Counted from the stretch's first letter, positions 23,223 through 34,935 are shown. The stretch: 64,000 bases of DNA from Malania oleifera (GCF_029873635.1 NC_080419.1:78662931-78726930); one strand, 5' to 3'. Notes: generated by a model not told the origin, from the sequence alone. Numbers and translations: made by a program.

Positions 23223-23760
23223 GCGCAGAACACGCTGGGAACGTGGTGATAGAAACCATGTTACTGCTTTCAAATAGAGCTGTCATTTTATTTGATTAGG
23301 GAGCAACCCATTCGTTTATATCTGTTAGTTTTGTTAGGTTGTGTGGGGTTGAAACTCAAGTGATGGATGAGAGGTTGTTTATGGCGACACCAACTGGGAG
23401 TGTGACGATCTACAGTAAGATGTTAGGAAACTGTCCAGTGGTAATTCAGGGAAGGCTGCTACCAGTGAATCTTATAGTATACGACATGTCTGGTTTCGAC
23501 GTCATACTGGGGATGGACTAGTTGTTCTCTAGTTATGCGGTGATTGATTGTCATAAGAAGGTAGTACTGTTCAGACCTCCTGGGAAGCAGGAGTATAAGT
23601 TCATGGGATCGTGTGTGTGTTCGACGCCACATATTCTATCAATATTACAGGCGAGGAGGCTACTCTTGGACGGATGTCAGGGGTACCTAGCTCATATGAA
23701 GGAACCGCCGCAGAAGGAGTTGAGGCTCGAGGATATTCGAGTGGTCAATAAGTTTTAGAT
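23223..23760 (+). pseudogene. gypsy aspartic protease (element F)
   Basis: The active-site block reads LFD-stop-GATHSFIS: the codon after the catalytic Asp is TAG (23297-23299) where chromoviruses have DSGATHSF. Downstream are LPVNLIVYDMSGFDVILGMD (to 23520), a stop, and the linker VIDCHKKVVLFRPPG to VVNKF at 23756. Family order and spacing are normal. Confidence 0.88.
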
Positions 23761-24688
23761 GTGTTTTTGGAAGATTTACCCGGTTTACCTCCAAATTATG
23801 AGGGGGAGTTTGCGATAGAGTTACTTCCTAGAAAGGCACCAATCTCTAAAGATTTGTACCGGATGGCTCCAACAGTACTTCAAGAGTTGAAGGAGTAGTT
23901 GCAAGAATTATTGGACTAGGGTTTTATCTGACCTAGTGTATCATCCTGGGAGCTTTATTTTTATTTGTGAATAAGAAAGACGGGTCGTTGCATATATGTA
24001 TTGATCACTGTGAGATTAACAAGGTGACTATGAAGAACCATTACTCGTTTCCTCGTATTGATGATCTCTTTGACCAGCTGCGGGGAACACAGGTCTTTTC
24101 GAAAATTGACCTATGGTTAGGGTATCATCAGGTGAGGGTTCGATCTGAGAATGTTGCGAAGACTACTTTCCGAACCAAATATAGCCACTACGAGTTCTTA
24201 GTCATGCCTTTTGGGCTGACGAATGCTCCGAAAGTGTTCATGGATTTGATGAATAGGGTTCTCCATGAGTACCTGGACCAGTTCGTAGTGGTGTTCATCG
24301 ATGACATACTAGTTTACTCGAGAAGTTCGAAAAAGCATGAAATCCATTTGAGGTTGGTGCTAAAGATTCTATGAGAAAGGAAGTTGTATGCCGAGCTGAA
24401 GAAGTATGAGTTATGGTTGAATCAGGTTGCATTCTTAGGTCATGTGGTGTCTAAGGGTGGTATCTCAGTTGATCCTAGCAAGATTGAAGCTGTGGTTGAC
24501 TGGACGAGACCGAAGAGTGTGCAGGAGGTTAGGAGTTTTCTGCAACTGGCGGGTTATTATCGTCGGTTTGTGGAAGGTTTCTCTAAGTTGTTTGAGTCTC
24601 TAACACGATTCACCAGGAAGGGTGTGAAGTTTGATTGGACCAAGGATTGTGAACAGTGTTTCCATGAGCTGAAACGGCGATTAGTTAT
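23761..24688 (+). pseudogene. gypsy reverse transcriptase (element F), cut by solo LTR G
   Basis: Starts with IELLPRKAPISKDLYRMAP near 23815 and continues, after a frameshift near 23965, with [50 protein letters not shown], and [10 protein letters not shown] near 24291 (catalytic aspartates retained). After a stop at 24372 it runs into [24 protein letters not shown] and the thumb/connection to 24688, where LTR G begins. The frame resumes at 26910. Confidence 0.92.
24684..24688 (+). repeat. target duplication GTTAT, left copy
   Basis: GTTAT here and at 26905-26909 flank solo LTR G exactly. Confidence 0.88.
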
Positions 24689-26904
24689 TGTTAGCTTTAC
24701 CGTGATCCCAAGAGGGGGGGTGAATTAGTATTTTTAAATTTATATCCCCTAGGTGTTCCTCCTAATAGCAGTATGTTCACAACCCTATAGTCAATCTAGT
24801 GCAAGTAATATCAGAAGTTAATTAAAGTAGTTTAATCAATTACACATGCACCAGAAAGCAGTAATGAACAGGGTAACACACAGATATGTTATCGAGGCTC
24901 GGCCAATTGCCTACGTCCCCGCCTTGGCTAACCAGCACAAGGATTATCACAATAACTTGCTCACTTAAACGGGTGGAGCGGCACCTATACAAGCCAAGTC
25001 AAATTAACATAGGGCTGACCTCAACCTTTACACCAATCCTTACCGGGCTGGATTACCGCCCCCTCAGGCCACGCTTGGAATCTCTCAGATATACAATCAA
25101 AAGGTACAGTATAATGGTGTTTTCACGTAAAGCAAATTTAAACCACAAATGCGCACAATCACAAACACCACAGATGATTTAAAATGTAAGCTCAGTGTGG
25201 TCTAAATAGTTCAACTCTCAAAAATATTTTCTATCAGTGTAGTGAGTACGTGAGAGTATCAACAACAATATGTGTATTTCAAAATGTTTCAATCAAATGT
25301 GTTAACACAAAATATCAAGCAAGCCTCAAGAATACCAATTAGTAGAATATCTCAATCACATGAATATGTATATGCTTGGATTGCAAAATAGATAATCTCT
25401 TTATTTCAGCAAATGATATAGAATTGAATGGATATTGCCACAAAGATTAATGTAACAAACACTAATATCTTTTCACAAATAGTTCAATAAAGATTCCTCA
25501 AGATATTTGAGTAATTTTGAAAATGTTTTTGCAAACAAAAAACAAATATAAACTTCCAAAGATATTGCAATGAGAATGCAATACTCGGAAGTTCACCACA
25601 AGCCTTCTTACGGTAGGCTTATTAGTAAAGTCTCCTAAGAATGCTTAGGTTATGCTCTCGTTAGAACAAATCGATTCAAAATACTTCAAACAATGAGAGC
25701 AAGACCTTTTTGAATATACACTCAAAGCTCTTACAAATGATTTTCAACTTGAGAAGGAAAGTTGAAGTGTTTGTAGGGAAAGTATGAGCAATAGGAATCA
25801 AAAGAGAGTATTTTTGCTTGAGAGAGAAATTTTTTAATCCTTTTGCTAATAGATGCTTAATTCTCCCAAATGAAAGGGTATATATAGACATACCAGAATT
25901 TTTGACCGTTGGGGACCTATTAGGGATTGTTAGAAAAGTTTAATGACATTTAACCCATTTTAACCCTGTTTAAAAATTTTAACTTTGGTAAAAAATCAGG
26001 ACAACCCGAAAGGTCCGGTCGACCAGAATAGGTTCAGTTGACCAAGTCTCATATGGTTCGGTCGACCAGGGGACTTTTGAACTGAGGGCTCAGTCGACTA
26101 GGAGAAGGCGATTTCTTAATTTTTCGAGGTTCGGTCGACCAGGCCATTTTGAATTGGCTGGTTCGGTCGATCAGACCACTGGGATTTCTCTCGAGGAGCC
26201 TCGGTCGACCAGGTAGTTGGAGTTCATTTCTGTCTCGATCGACCAGATGGTCAAACTTTTGACCCCAGGGGGTTTCGGTCTACCAGGGCTTTTTGAACTA
26301 CCTGGTTCGGTCGACTAGGTGCTCAAAATATTGACCAGAGAGGGTTTCGGTCGACTGGGGCTTTTTGAACTATTCTGGTTCGGTCGACTAGAACCTTGGT
26401 CAATCAGTTGACCTAGGGAGGTTTCGGTCGACCAGATCAAAATGAACTAACTTGGCTGGTTGACCGAAAGTGCACCAAGTGTACATTTCGGTCCTGTTTT
26501 GAAGCATACAAGCCCTATTCAAGTGTCTAACAAGTATGTGTGAAAATTTGTGTGTCCTAGGGTCACTTGGGGTCCAAAATTAAGACACTGAAAAAGTCCG
26601 GTGTCAGTCGACTGAAAAACCCTAAGGTCTTTCTAAGGCCACTTTTAGTTCGCATCTGGTTTGAGCTTACAAAATAAATCCTACATGTGATGTGTGTGAG
26701 CTTATTACAAACCAAATGTCTTAATTACTATTACAGACCAAATAGACATGAAATTCATTACAAAAGGAGATTTGGTCTTCAACTTCACTTTCTCTTCGTG
26801 TCGTTAATGTATCTGCTAATGTAGACCTGCACAAGAACTAGATATTCATCAAATACAAGAGCATTTGTCATTATGAAAACCGGGTGTGACCTATAAGGTC
26901 AACA
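24689..26904 (-). repeat. solo LTR G in gypsy F
   Basis: A 2216-bp LTR starting TGTTGACCTTATAGG at 26904 and ending GTAAAGCTAACA at 24689 (minus strand), flanked by perfect five-base duplications GTTAT (24684-24688 and 26905-26909). There is no internal region, so it arose by recombination between the two LTRs of a SIRE-like copia element. It ends with the CAATTCACCCCCCCTCTTGG type sequence. A dense cluster of GGTCGACCAG-like words fills 26000-26465. The small frames at 24886-25182 and 25676-25891 are not genes. Confidence 0.93.
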
Positions 26905-26909
26905 GTTAT

Positions 26910-27330
26910 TCCTCTGATCTTGACCATTCCTTCGGGTAAGGACGGTTTTGTGATTTATAGCGATGTGTCTCTGAAAGGTTTGGGATGTGTGTTTATTTAA
27001 CAGGGTAAGGTAATTGTTTATGCTTTTTGAAAACTTAACGAATACGAGAAGAATTACCCTACATATGATCTGGAATTGGCCGCTATAGTTTATGCACTAA
27101 AGATCTGGGTCACTACCTGTATGATGTTCAGTATGAGATTTTCACTGACCACAAGAGCCTCAAGTACTTTTTCACGCAAAAAGAGTTGAATATGAGACAA
27201 AGTGGTGGCTAGAGTTGATCAAGGACTATGATTACACGATCAGTTATCACCCGAGGAAAGCTAATGTGGTAGCTGACGCATTGAGTCGGAAGTCAGAGCA
27301 TGCGGCAATGTCTACAGTTATAGCTTAGCA
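26910..27330 (+). pseudogene. gypsy RNase H (element F)
   Basis: Continuation of the RT frame after LTR G: LILTIPSGKDGFVIYSD, then [37 protein letters not shown] and ANVVADALSRKSEHA at about 27270. Stops and one frameshift near 27100 and 27190 break it. Confidence 0.88.
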
Positions 27331-28380
27331 TCGTATTAGATGGAATCTAGAAAGCCCTGGCATAGAGTGGGTGGTTGGTGATCATCAAGCTTTCATTGCT
27401 AGCTTGGTGATCCAGCCGACTTTGTTTAAGTGTATTAAAGCCGTGCAGGTTAGGGATGCAGAGTTGGTTGAGACTATAGAGAAAGTACAACAGGGATTGG
27501 TTGTGGATTTTAACATCTCTGAGAGAGGTGTGTTAAGGTTTGGGACCAGGCTGTGTGTTCCAAACGATGATGAGATTAGAAAGACGATTTTGGAGGAAGG
27601 GCATCGTTCCTTGTATACGGTATATCTAGGTAGCACGAAGATGTATCGTGATTTGCGCAAGTCCTTTTGGTGGAGTGGTATGAAGAGGGATATTGGCCGA
27701 TTCGTGGAGCAGTATCTAACGTGTCGACAAGTGAAAGCTGAGCATCAAAGGCCGATAGGGCCGTTACAACCCTTAGCTATTCCAGTGTGGAAATGGCAGT
27801 ACATTTCCATGGACTTTGTTACCGGATTACTGCCAGCGCTTCATGTGTAGAATGCTATCTGGGTAATCGTGGACAGGTTGACAAAATCTGCTCATTTCAT
27901 ATCGATGAGAGTTAGTTATCTTTTGAATAGGCTAGTAGACATGTACGTGCATGAGATTGTGAGGATGCACGGGGTACCGGTGTCCATTGGGTCTGATCGA
28001 GACCCAAGGTTTACTTCTCGATTCTGGAAGAGCTTGCAGGAAGCACTAGGAATGAAACTTACTTTTAGTACAACATTCCACCCCTAAACTAATGGACAAT
28101 CGGAGAGGACCATACAGATCTTGGAGGATATGTTACAGGCTTGCGTATTGGACTTCGGTGGTAGTTGGATTCAGTTTCTACAACTAATGGAGTTTGCCTA
28201 TAACAATAGCTTCCAGGCTAGTATCGGGATAGCACCTTTCGAGACGTTGTATGGTCGGAGGTGTCAATCTCCTTTGTATTGGGATGAGGTTGGTGAATGT
28301 CAGGTGTTAGGACCTGAACTTGTACAGCAGACATCTGAGAAGGTGGGTTTGTTTCGGGATAGGATTAAATCAACTTAGAG
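27331..28380 (+). pseudogene. gypsy integrase (element F)
   Basis: The zinc-binding region (EEGHRSLYTVYLGSTKMYRDLRKSFWWSGMKRDI, with the usual second His and first Cys replaced by Tyr) is at 27595-27740. The core shows YISMDFVTGLLP near 27800, [16 protein letters not shown] near 27990, and NGQSERTIQILEDML near 28095 (Glu of the DDE triad present). YGRRCQSPLYWDEVGE follows at 28250. Stops at 27848, 28084 and 28376. Confidence 0.92.
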
Positions 28381-28840
28381 TCAGTAGAAGAGCTATGCAG
28401 ATGTTCGCCGTCGTGAGTTAGAGTTCGAGGTGGGGGGTAAGGTATTTCTGAGAATCGCTCCGATAAAATGAGTGATGAGATTCGGGAAGAAGGGCAAGCT
28501 AAGCCCGAGGTATATCGGACCATTCGAGATTCTAGAACGAGTGGGTCCAGTGGCCTACCAGATTGCGCTACCCCCTGCACTTTCGAGGATCCATGATGTA
28601 TTTCACGTATCTATGTTGAGGAGGTACATGCCAGATCCGTCGCATGTTATTAGTTACAAGTCCTTGGAACTTGGGGATGCTTTGGCGTATGAGGAAGTAC
28701 CAATTCAGATTCTGGACTAAAAAGTTCAAAAGCTGCGTACCAAGGAGATAACGTTAGTGAAGGTTTTGTGGCAGAATCACGCGATTGAAGATGCTTCTTG
28801 GGAATTAGAAGCAGAATTACGCCGGAAGTATCCATAGTTG
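28381..28840 (+). pseudogene. integrase C-terminus with chromodomain-like end (element F)
   Basis: SPRYIGPFEILERVGPVAYQ near 28500 is the conserved GPF/Y module; VFHVSMLRRY follows. The last part (28727-28837), VKVLWQNHAIEDASWELEAELRRKYP, has the W-x(n)-W/E-x-E pattern of the chromodomain at the end of Tekay-type pol. Stops at 28468 and 28718. Confidence 0.88.
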
Positions 28841-29160
28841 TTTTGAGTAGTAGTTAGATAGCAAGTTTGATATGGGTATGTATGCATGTATGTAGTACTT
28901 TGTTATCGTGTTAGTATTGTGTGGTTAGTCTCTAGGAGAGTCCTTTTTTTTTTTTTATGAGCTATCGAGACTGTGTATGTATGTAACCACGGTATTCCTC
29001 TGCCATAAGTGAGGGAATGTATGTATGTATGTATTGTGACAAGGCTACGTATAAATGGCCGCCGGTTCATCTTAGAGGGTGTATGTATTCAATAGTATAA
29101 ATGAATTTGTAATGAGAGATTGCAAATTTTGATGACGAAATTTTTGTAAGGAGGGTAGGT
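28841..29160 (+). other. 3' untranslated region and polypurine tract of gypsy F
   Basis: Non-coding, rich in TATGTATG repeats (28870-29035), ending in GTAAGGAGGGTAGG, the polypurine tract, directly before the LTR start. Confidence 0.75.
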
Positions 29161-31025
29161 TGTAAGAACCTGAACCGTGATATATGGATTAATTATATAA
29201 AAGAAGGGTAAATTGATAATTGAGCAGTGTTTGTCGATGAAGCCAGAGTTCGTCGACAAAGTCTATGTGCTGCTTTTCGATGAAATTTAGAGGCTCGTCG
29301 ACGAGGAGAAGCCAAGGGATTTCGGGAAACCAGGGATATCAGGCTCGTTGATGAGGTCACCGTCTCGCCAACGAGGTGTTTTCAATGACTCGTCGACGAG
29401 GACGGCCGAGTCAAGGGCTATAAATATCAGTTTCCATTACTTCCAAGCTAAGTAATCTCAAAATATCCTCTCCCTCTCTAGAACTTGAGGATCTCTCTCT
29501 CTCTCTCTAGATTTCTTCGCCGTTCGTCGCCTAATTCGTAAATCCAACGTTACCGCATAGATTAGGGCAAGATTCTCTTCGTGAATAGTGGATTGGAATC
29601 TCGTTTTGAGCAATTTTGGGCTTTGATAAAAAATCGAGGTAAGGCTCGATCTTCATTTTTGTTTTGAAATATGGGTAGTAGTACGAGTTGTAAGGAAGTA
29701 TTGTTCTACGTTGTTAAGGTTTTGGTATCTCAGTTCGTAGTTTTGGGAGTCATGGAGTTCATGGTTCGATTTCGGGTTAAGGTAAAGGGATTTTGTTTAT
29801 TTCAGTTTATTTTTAAAATCGAGACCGGTAAACCTGTAGGTAACGATCATATGTATGTTTAGACTACTTATTTGGAAAAATCTATCCGGTAAAAATGCGG
29901 GATTTTTGGGTTACAGTTTTCAGGAAAATATGGATTTTTGGGTATCATCTCTGCTTTGATTGGAAAACTGTATGTAGTGTTTAAACTATATTATTGAGGT
30001 GACCATATCCATATTTTTATAAAACTATATGTTTGAATTGGAAAACGATATGATTTACGATATACCAAACAAGTGTGGAATATATGGTTGTATGTAATTG
30101 TTTCAGGTATTTTGTAAAACAGCTAGTGGCGGTTAATTACCGTACGCTGATGAGTATAGGAACATGAGTTCCAAAATGATTCCAGGTTTTGTGAAATCAG
30201 CTAGTGGTGGCTAATTATCGTACGCTGATGCAGCTATGTGGCGGCTAATTATCGTACGCTATGCCATGTACCAGTTCATTACTGTGGGCGAGAGTATCCG
30301 ACTCTATATTCGAGGGTGTGAAATATCAATAGTGTGTTTTGATTGGTCACCGATGGGTGTAAGCTACATCGTATTGGTGATGTACCGCTGTGAGGCTTCA
30401 GTTATCATAGGGTTTTAGTTTCTTGAGTGTGACGATACTGACCATATGTTTGGGTATCATATGTACTGGAATGGATTTGTGAAAATACTGGAACTGTATG
30501 GAAATGTTTCGAAACTGTATCGTATTGTATGGTGTTATGTTTTACGTAAAATAACACTGGTATGCCACACACTGATATAACCTGCTTTATTCTTTACTGA
30601 GAGGTGTCTCACCCCGAATGTATATACAAATGTTTTCAAGTTCTTCGGGTAGCCGAAACTAACATCCTAGCATCCGGAAGCGAGGGTGTCGTTTAGCTAC
30701 AGTTAGTGCCTGGATAGGTAAGAGTTTTGTAATTGGGTTGTCGTGATGGTTTTTGTAGACACCCAGAGTATGTTTTGTAATTATGAGAACAAATATCCTA
30801 GTGTAGTATAGATGTTGGTATGCTATGTTATATGGATAGATTGAACATTTTTCATTATGTATTTGATGAGTATGGATGTATATGTGTATGTTTTATAGGG
30901 CTTCTGTATACCCCACGGGGTCGGACCCTCTTTCAGTATTGTATCATGTATGTTTAATTGATACAGAGACAGGTTAGGTTACTATTTTCACACCTGGGAC
31001 CCATCTGCGGGTTCAGGGCGTGACA
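29161..31025 (+). repeat. 3' LTR of gypsy F
   Basis: 1865 bp, TGTAAGAACC to GGGCGTGACA; aligned by eye over its length with 20107-21846 with scattered substitutions and short indels (for example an extra ~60 bp block near 30135-30200). CGTCGACGA-type cluster at 29230-29405; TC-rich tract at 29490-29515. Target duplication ATATT follows. Confidence 0.93.
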
Positions 31026-31030
31026 ATATT

Positions 31031-31134
31031 TTATTTATTAAATATTTGATGCATTATTTGAGGGGGAGCCTTGTTAGGCGTAACCCATTTTATATTTTTG
31101 CTTGTGTATTTGTCATCATAAAAAAAAGGGAGAT
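31031..31134 (+). other. tail and polypurine tract of element E
   Basis: After the F target duplication the copia tail continues (GAGGGGGAGCCTTG near 31060, a feature of SIRE-like 3' regions) and ends in AAAAAAAAGGGAGAT, the polypurine tract just before the E 3' LTR. Confidence 0.8.
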
Positions 31135-31765
31135 TGTTGACTCTATGAGTCTAATCCGATTTTGATAATGACAAATCACTTGGTATTTGATCTGTGCATT
31201 GAGATTGTGAACAGGAACAATATTTAATATGCACAGAAGGATAACAAGTCATAAAAGCCATGAAGATTGAAGCATACTCAACTTGGCACAATCCATGGAA
31301 CTGAAGGAGTAGAAGAATAAAGATGCAAGTGACAAGTTCAAGATCGTCATGGAAATGGGTATTTAGAACTGAATGTATTTACATTTCATATGATTTGATT
31401 TGAGGTTCAACATATATCCTAGAATAACTTTAGGACTCATGCATTTCATGAACATTATAGGGGGACATTCATGGACTTAAATATACTTTCAAAACCCCTA
31501 AAAATGTTTTTATAAAAGGGCAAAGAAAGAAAGCAAAACAGATTTTTGAGAATAAAAAGAAAAAAATTCAGGAAAGGTTCAGTTCAGAAGACCGAACTCA
31601 GTGTTCAGTCATCTGAAGATTGAACTTCAAAAAACCAAAGATAAGTTCAATCGTCTGAAGAATTTTTTCAGAAGACCGAAGATTAAGTTCAGTCGTTTGA
31701 AGAATTTATGGTGAAACACATAACCTGGCAGAAGCACCTCAGAAGACTGAACTCAGACATACCTC
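31135..31765 (+). repeat. truncated 3' LTR of element E
   Basis: Starts TGTTGACTCTATGAG and matches the 5' LTR for about 187 bp. It then has a block absent from the 5' LTR, including a CAGAAGACCGAAC-type cluster (31580-31760). It stops at about 31765, where unrelated 3' DNA of fragment H begins, so about half of this LTR is missing. Confidence 0.8.
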
Positions 31766-32888
31766 AAGATTTTGCTTATTTATACTCGAATTTATATGGT
31801 TACATTAACTCTGAATTGTAATTGCTGGTTAACTTCATGTGTGTACACTGTTCTTAAATGCTATATAATGATGAAACTTTCATGAATGACATACTTTGAA
31901 GTTGTGTGCATTGTATATGATGAGCTTGTGTGAAATTCGGTTATATCACTGTATGTGCAAATGGTATGATTGTGTCACATATGCATTCATTTCATGTTTA
32001 TTGGAGTTAGTATTTATGGATACCACCTTGAAATCCATTCCCGTTATTTGCTAGAAACTAGCAAAACGTTAGTTGGGGGATGTGATTATGTGCTTAAATT
32101 GTGTAATTAAGTGTTTTAATTCATGCATTATGAATTATATTTTTAATTAAATGTCTAATTAATCTCAATATTTTAACATTGTGTCCTATTTATAATATTT
32201 GGGTTTTATTGAGTAATTTATGAATTTTTGGTATTTTTTTATCGTAGGGCAACTATTGAAAGCTAAAAAAACCGACGATACTTAGTAATCTGTGCGTAAC
32301 TCTCTTATCCAACCTCTGATTCCGATGATTCAAGATGAGAAAATACTCTACAATTTTCATGTTTTGCGTTTTGAGAAATACTGGTTGTATCAAGATCGAA
32401 ATCAGACATGAAGTTACCATATGCTGTTTTTATGGACTGCTTCGGCATTATTTTGTAATTTGGGCGTAACTTTCTCGTCTGAGTTTCGATCGAGACGATT
32501 CAAAATTTTGGGGAAAACTGAGAAAGAGCTCTACAACTTTCGTGTTTCGAGCTTTGAGTGATACGAATATTTACTAGGTCAAAATTGGTCTTAAAAGTTT
32601 AGAACTAGTTATGTGTTAACAAAAGGAAGAAAGATTAAAAATAATAAATAAATAAAATAAGTTGATTTGACCCGACCATACAGCTGGGTCCGTTTCCTCT
32701 CCCATGCGCTGGGTTGTGTGTGTGCAATTTGAGAGCCCAATTAAATTTAAAAAAAGATTTTGAAAAGTCAAAGGGAGGGGGGTTAGAATAAAAAAAGTAG
32801 TTTTCTTGCTAGGTTTTTTAGCTTTTAGCAAGGAGGTTGGAAGGGGGGCAGCAAGGGGGAGCTACACAAGACAAGCAACTCCACAACC

Positions 32889-32951
<63 letters not shown>

Positions 32952-33701
32952 AATTTAATAGTGTAGAATTAATTTTTGTTAAGAATTTAGTTTATTTCAA
33001 TTCTAAGTTGGGATTAAATTTTTGTTTAAATTAGTTCTTTAATTTAAGAATATTATTATTAGATAAATTTTTGCTCCATTTCTCTTCTTTTCTCTCTCTT
33101 TCATTCTCTCTTTTCCTTTAAATAATTGTTTAAGTTCATCTTGCTTATTTAAGTTTTGTTTTAATTTAAATCTTGGAATTTTTAATTTTTGTCTGGTTAT
33201 TATTAAAGTTCAGTTTTTAATTTACGTTTTGTTAAGATTTTGATTGTGTTAAAAATTTAATTTTGGTTGCGTTAGTGGTTGATTGAAGATTTTAAGGTTG
33301 AATATTCCACTTGTGTAATAGAGTTTTCGTTTTTAGGCTTTTGTCTGAAATTTCAAACGTAAGTTTTATTCCCTATCTGAATGGTTAGATGTAAGATTAT
33401 TTTTCCGCAGTTAATTTTGGTACCACCTATTTTATTGTGCTTGTTTCCTGTTTCTTGTCGTTAATTTAGTTGGTGTTAGGTTCATAAATTAAATTTCACG
33501 TTGTTTTAATTTCATCACAAAATCTCAAAAATTCTAGGAAACTGAATCTGAACTATGTTCAGTAAATTTTTCTTTTCTTAATTTATTTTGGAATTGCACG
33601 AGTTTGGAATCAAAATTCATTCCCTGAGGAGACGAATTGACCTTGGGGCTAAATATTACACGATAGAACTCCTATACTTAGGATAACTTCCGAGCTACTC
33701 A
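31766..33701 (+). mobile_element. fragment H: 3' end of a gypsy-like LTR element
   Basis: Non-coding internal DNA (31766-32070) ends in AGTTGGGGGA, a polypurine tract, followed by an LTR-like stretch starting TGTGATTATGTGC at 32081. Words such as GGGCGTAACTTTCTCGTC (32462) and GGGGCTAAATATTACACGA (about 33642-33660) recall gypsy LTRs I know from plants; this is recognition, not a search. The right end is placed at CTACTCA (33701), where the gag/protease of element D resumes. Left end is a deletion junction with the E LTR. Confidence 0.55.
32891..32948 (+). repeat. (CT)29 microsatellite
   Basis: Uninterrupted dinucleotide run inside the LTR of fragment H; the open frame 32837-33034 that reads it as Leu-Ser repeats is not a gene. 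Confidence 0.97.
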
Positions 33702-34000
33702 TTTTTCGAGTGAGTCATTAACCCCTCAGATAAAACACCAAAACCAACATATAAGCCATTTTTTAACAAACAAAAACCTTTATGTTCAAAGTACATTGCA
33801 TAACCATCATAATCAAGTCTTGACATGGAAATTAAATTTTTAGAGATATTTGGAACATAAAAAGTATCAAACAGGTCCGAACAGTGACCTGACTCTAAAA
33901 ACGAAGGAAAAGTTCCAACACCAACAACCAGTACTTGATTTCCATTTCCCAAGACTATGAAATGCTCATTTTCCTTTATGTTCTAGATCGAAATGTATCC
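33702..34000 (-). pseudogene. copia protease region (element D)
   Basis: Minus strand: the STIHVSNSMQGY block at about 34015 (D-S-G active site changed to D-S-S), then GNGNQVLVVGVGTF and NISKNLISMSRLDYDGYAMYF, the usual blocks after the protease site. The frame then meets fragment H; the pre-integrase zinc region between here and 13630 is missing. Confidence 0.85.
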
Positions 34001-34935
34001 TTGCATTGAATTTGAAACATGAATAGTAGAACTAGAGTCAATTCGCTGTGTATTAGAAGGAACTTGTGTCATATTTGATTCGAAACATACATGAGTTAAT
34101 AGCTTACCTTTCTTTTCGAACCAAACTCTACGTTTCAAGCAATTTTTCTTGAAATGCCCATAGTCATGACCGAAATAACATTTCATTCCATTATGTTCCT
34201 TCTTGCGAGCCTCATTGCCATGAGAAGGTCTCGCAACCTTCAATAGATCTTTCTTAAAACTCTTCTTTGATTTCTTTCCTTTACTTCCAACTCCATGACT
34301 CATAACATTAATTGAAAGTTGTCCTTGTTGTCTAAGCCTTGCCTCTTCTTGGATGAACGTACTTGCCAATCCATTCACGTTCCATTTTTCCTTAATTTAT
34401 ATTGAATCTGAAATGACCCATACTGAGGACGCAAAGAATTCAGAATAAACTGAACAAGGAAGCTTTCATGAAGAATTTGAGTCTGACAGCTAGATTAGTC
34501 ATATCAAGGACATGTTCAATCATTCCTTGACTACCATCAAACTTCATGGTGCTAAGTTTAACCATTAATCTCCCTGCAAAAGACTTGTTTGCTGAATGAA
34601 ACCGATCTTCCACAACCTTAAGATATTCTTTTGAATTTTCAATTTGAGGAAGCGTTGACTTAATATTGTCTACAATACACATTCACATGAACATAATGCT
34701 TAATCTGTTCGATCTTTCCCATGACCTAGACAAAGCTTGCTGCTTCAAATAGCTTGTTTAAGTAATAGCAGCCAGTCTATCATTTCGCAGAGTTAAGTCA
34801 AGATCCAGAATACCAAGGTGAAACTGAATTTGTTCTTTCCAGTCAGAGAAATTAGTTCCATTAAAGATCGGAACAAAAGAAGCTAGTGAATGAAGTGAAA
34901 CAAGAACTGACACTGCAATAAAATGATCACAACAT
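34001..34935 (-). pseudogene. copia gag (element D)
   Basis: Minus strand starts near 34935 with a FVPIFNGTNFSDWKEQIQFHLG block (UBN2-type Gag start with its conserved Trp), continues through AKEYLKVVEDRF-like and GSQGMIEHVLDMTNLAVRLK at 34500-34650, and ends with a K-rich part and a zinc knuckle remnant (CYFGHDYGHFKKNC at about 34150; second cysteine replaced). In-frame stops near 34750, 34700 and 34435. Confidence 0.88.

Larger units (their letters stand above)
20107..31025 (+). mobile_element. element F: Ty3-gypsy chromovirus-type retrotransposon
   Basis: A complete gypsy element except for the first ~49 bp of its 5' LTR (30 bp of which lie inverted at 17748). Order: 5' LTR, tRNA-Met primer site, gag, protease, RT, RNase H, integrase, C-terminal chromodomain-like region, 3' LTR. 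LTRs are about 1.87 kb. This domain order and LTR size fit the Tekay/Del chromoviruses. The target duplication is ATATT: at 31026-31030 on the right, and inverted at 17778-17782 on the left. A solo LTR (G) splits the RT/RNase H region. Stops and frameshifts occur throughout. Confidence 0.92.
13631..31765 (+). mobile_element. element E: SIRE-like copia, inverted and truncated, carrying gypsy F
   Basis: A plus-strand copia element with a complete 5' LTR (13631-14749), primer site, gag, protease and integrase up to 17750. The RT-RNase H part is present but inverted (17778-20106). The tail (31031-31134) with polypurine tract and a truncated 3' LTR (31135-31765) lies on the other side of gypsy F. 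Joining these parts gives a normal copia order, so this is one rearranged element rather than two. It sits in the integrase of element D. Confidence 0.85.

Noticed and set aside
26000..26465. CRISPR-like array
   Set aside because: Repeats are short and degenerate with spacers of irregular length, inside a plant LTR.
32837..33034. 65-codon open frame with Leu-Ser repeats
   Set aside because: Translation of a CT microsatellite in fragment H.
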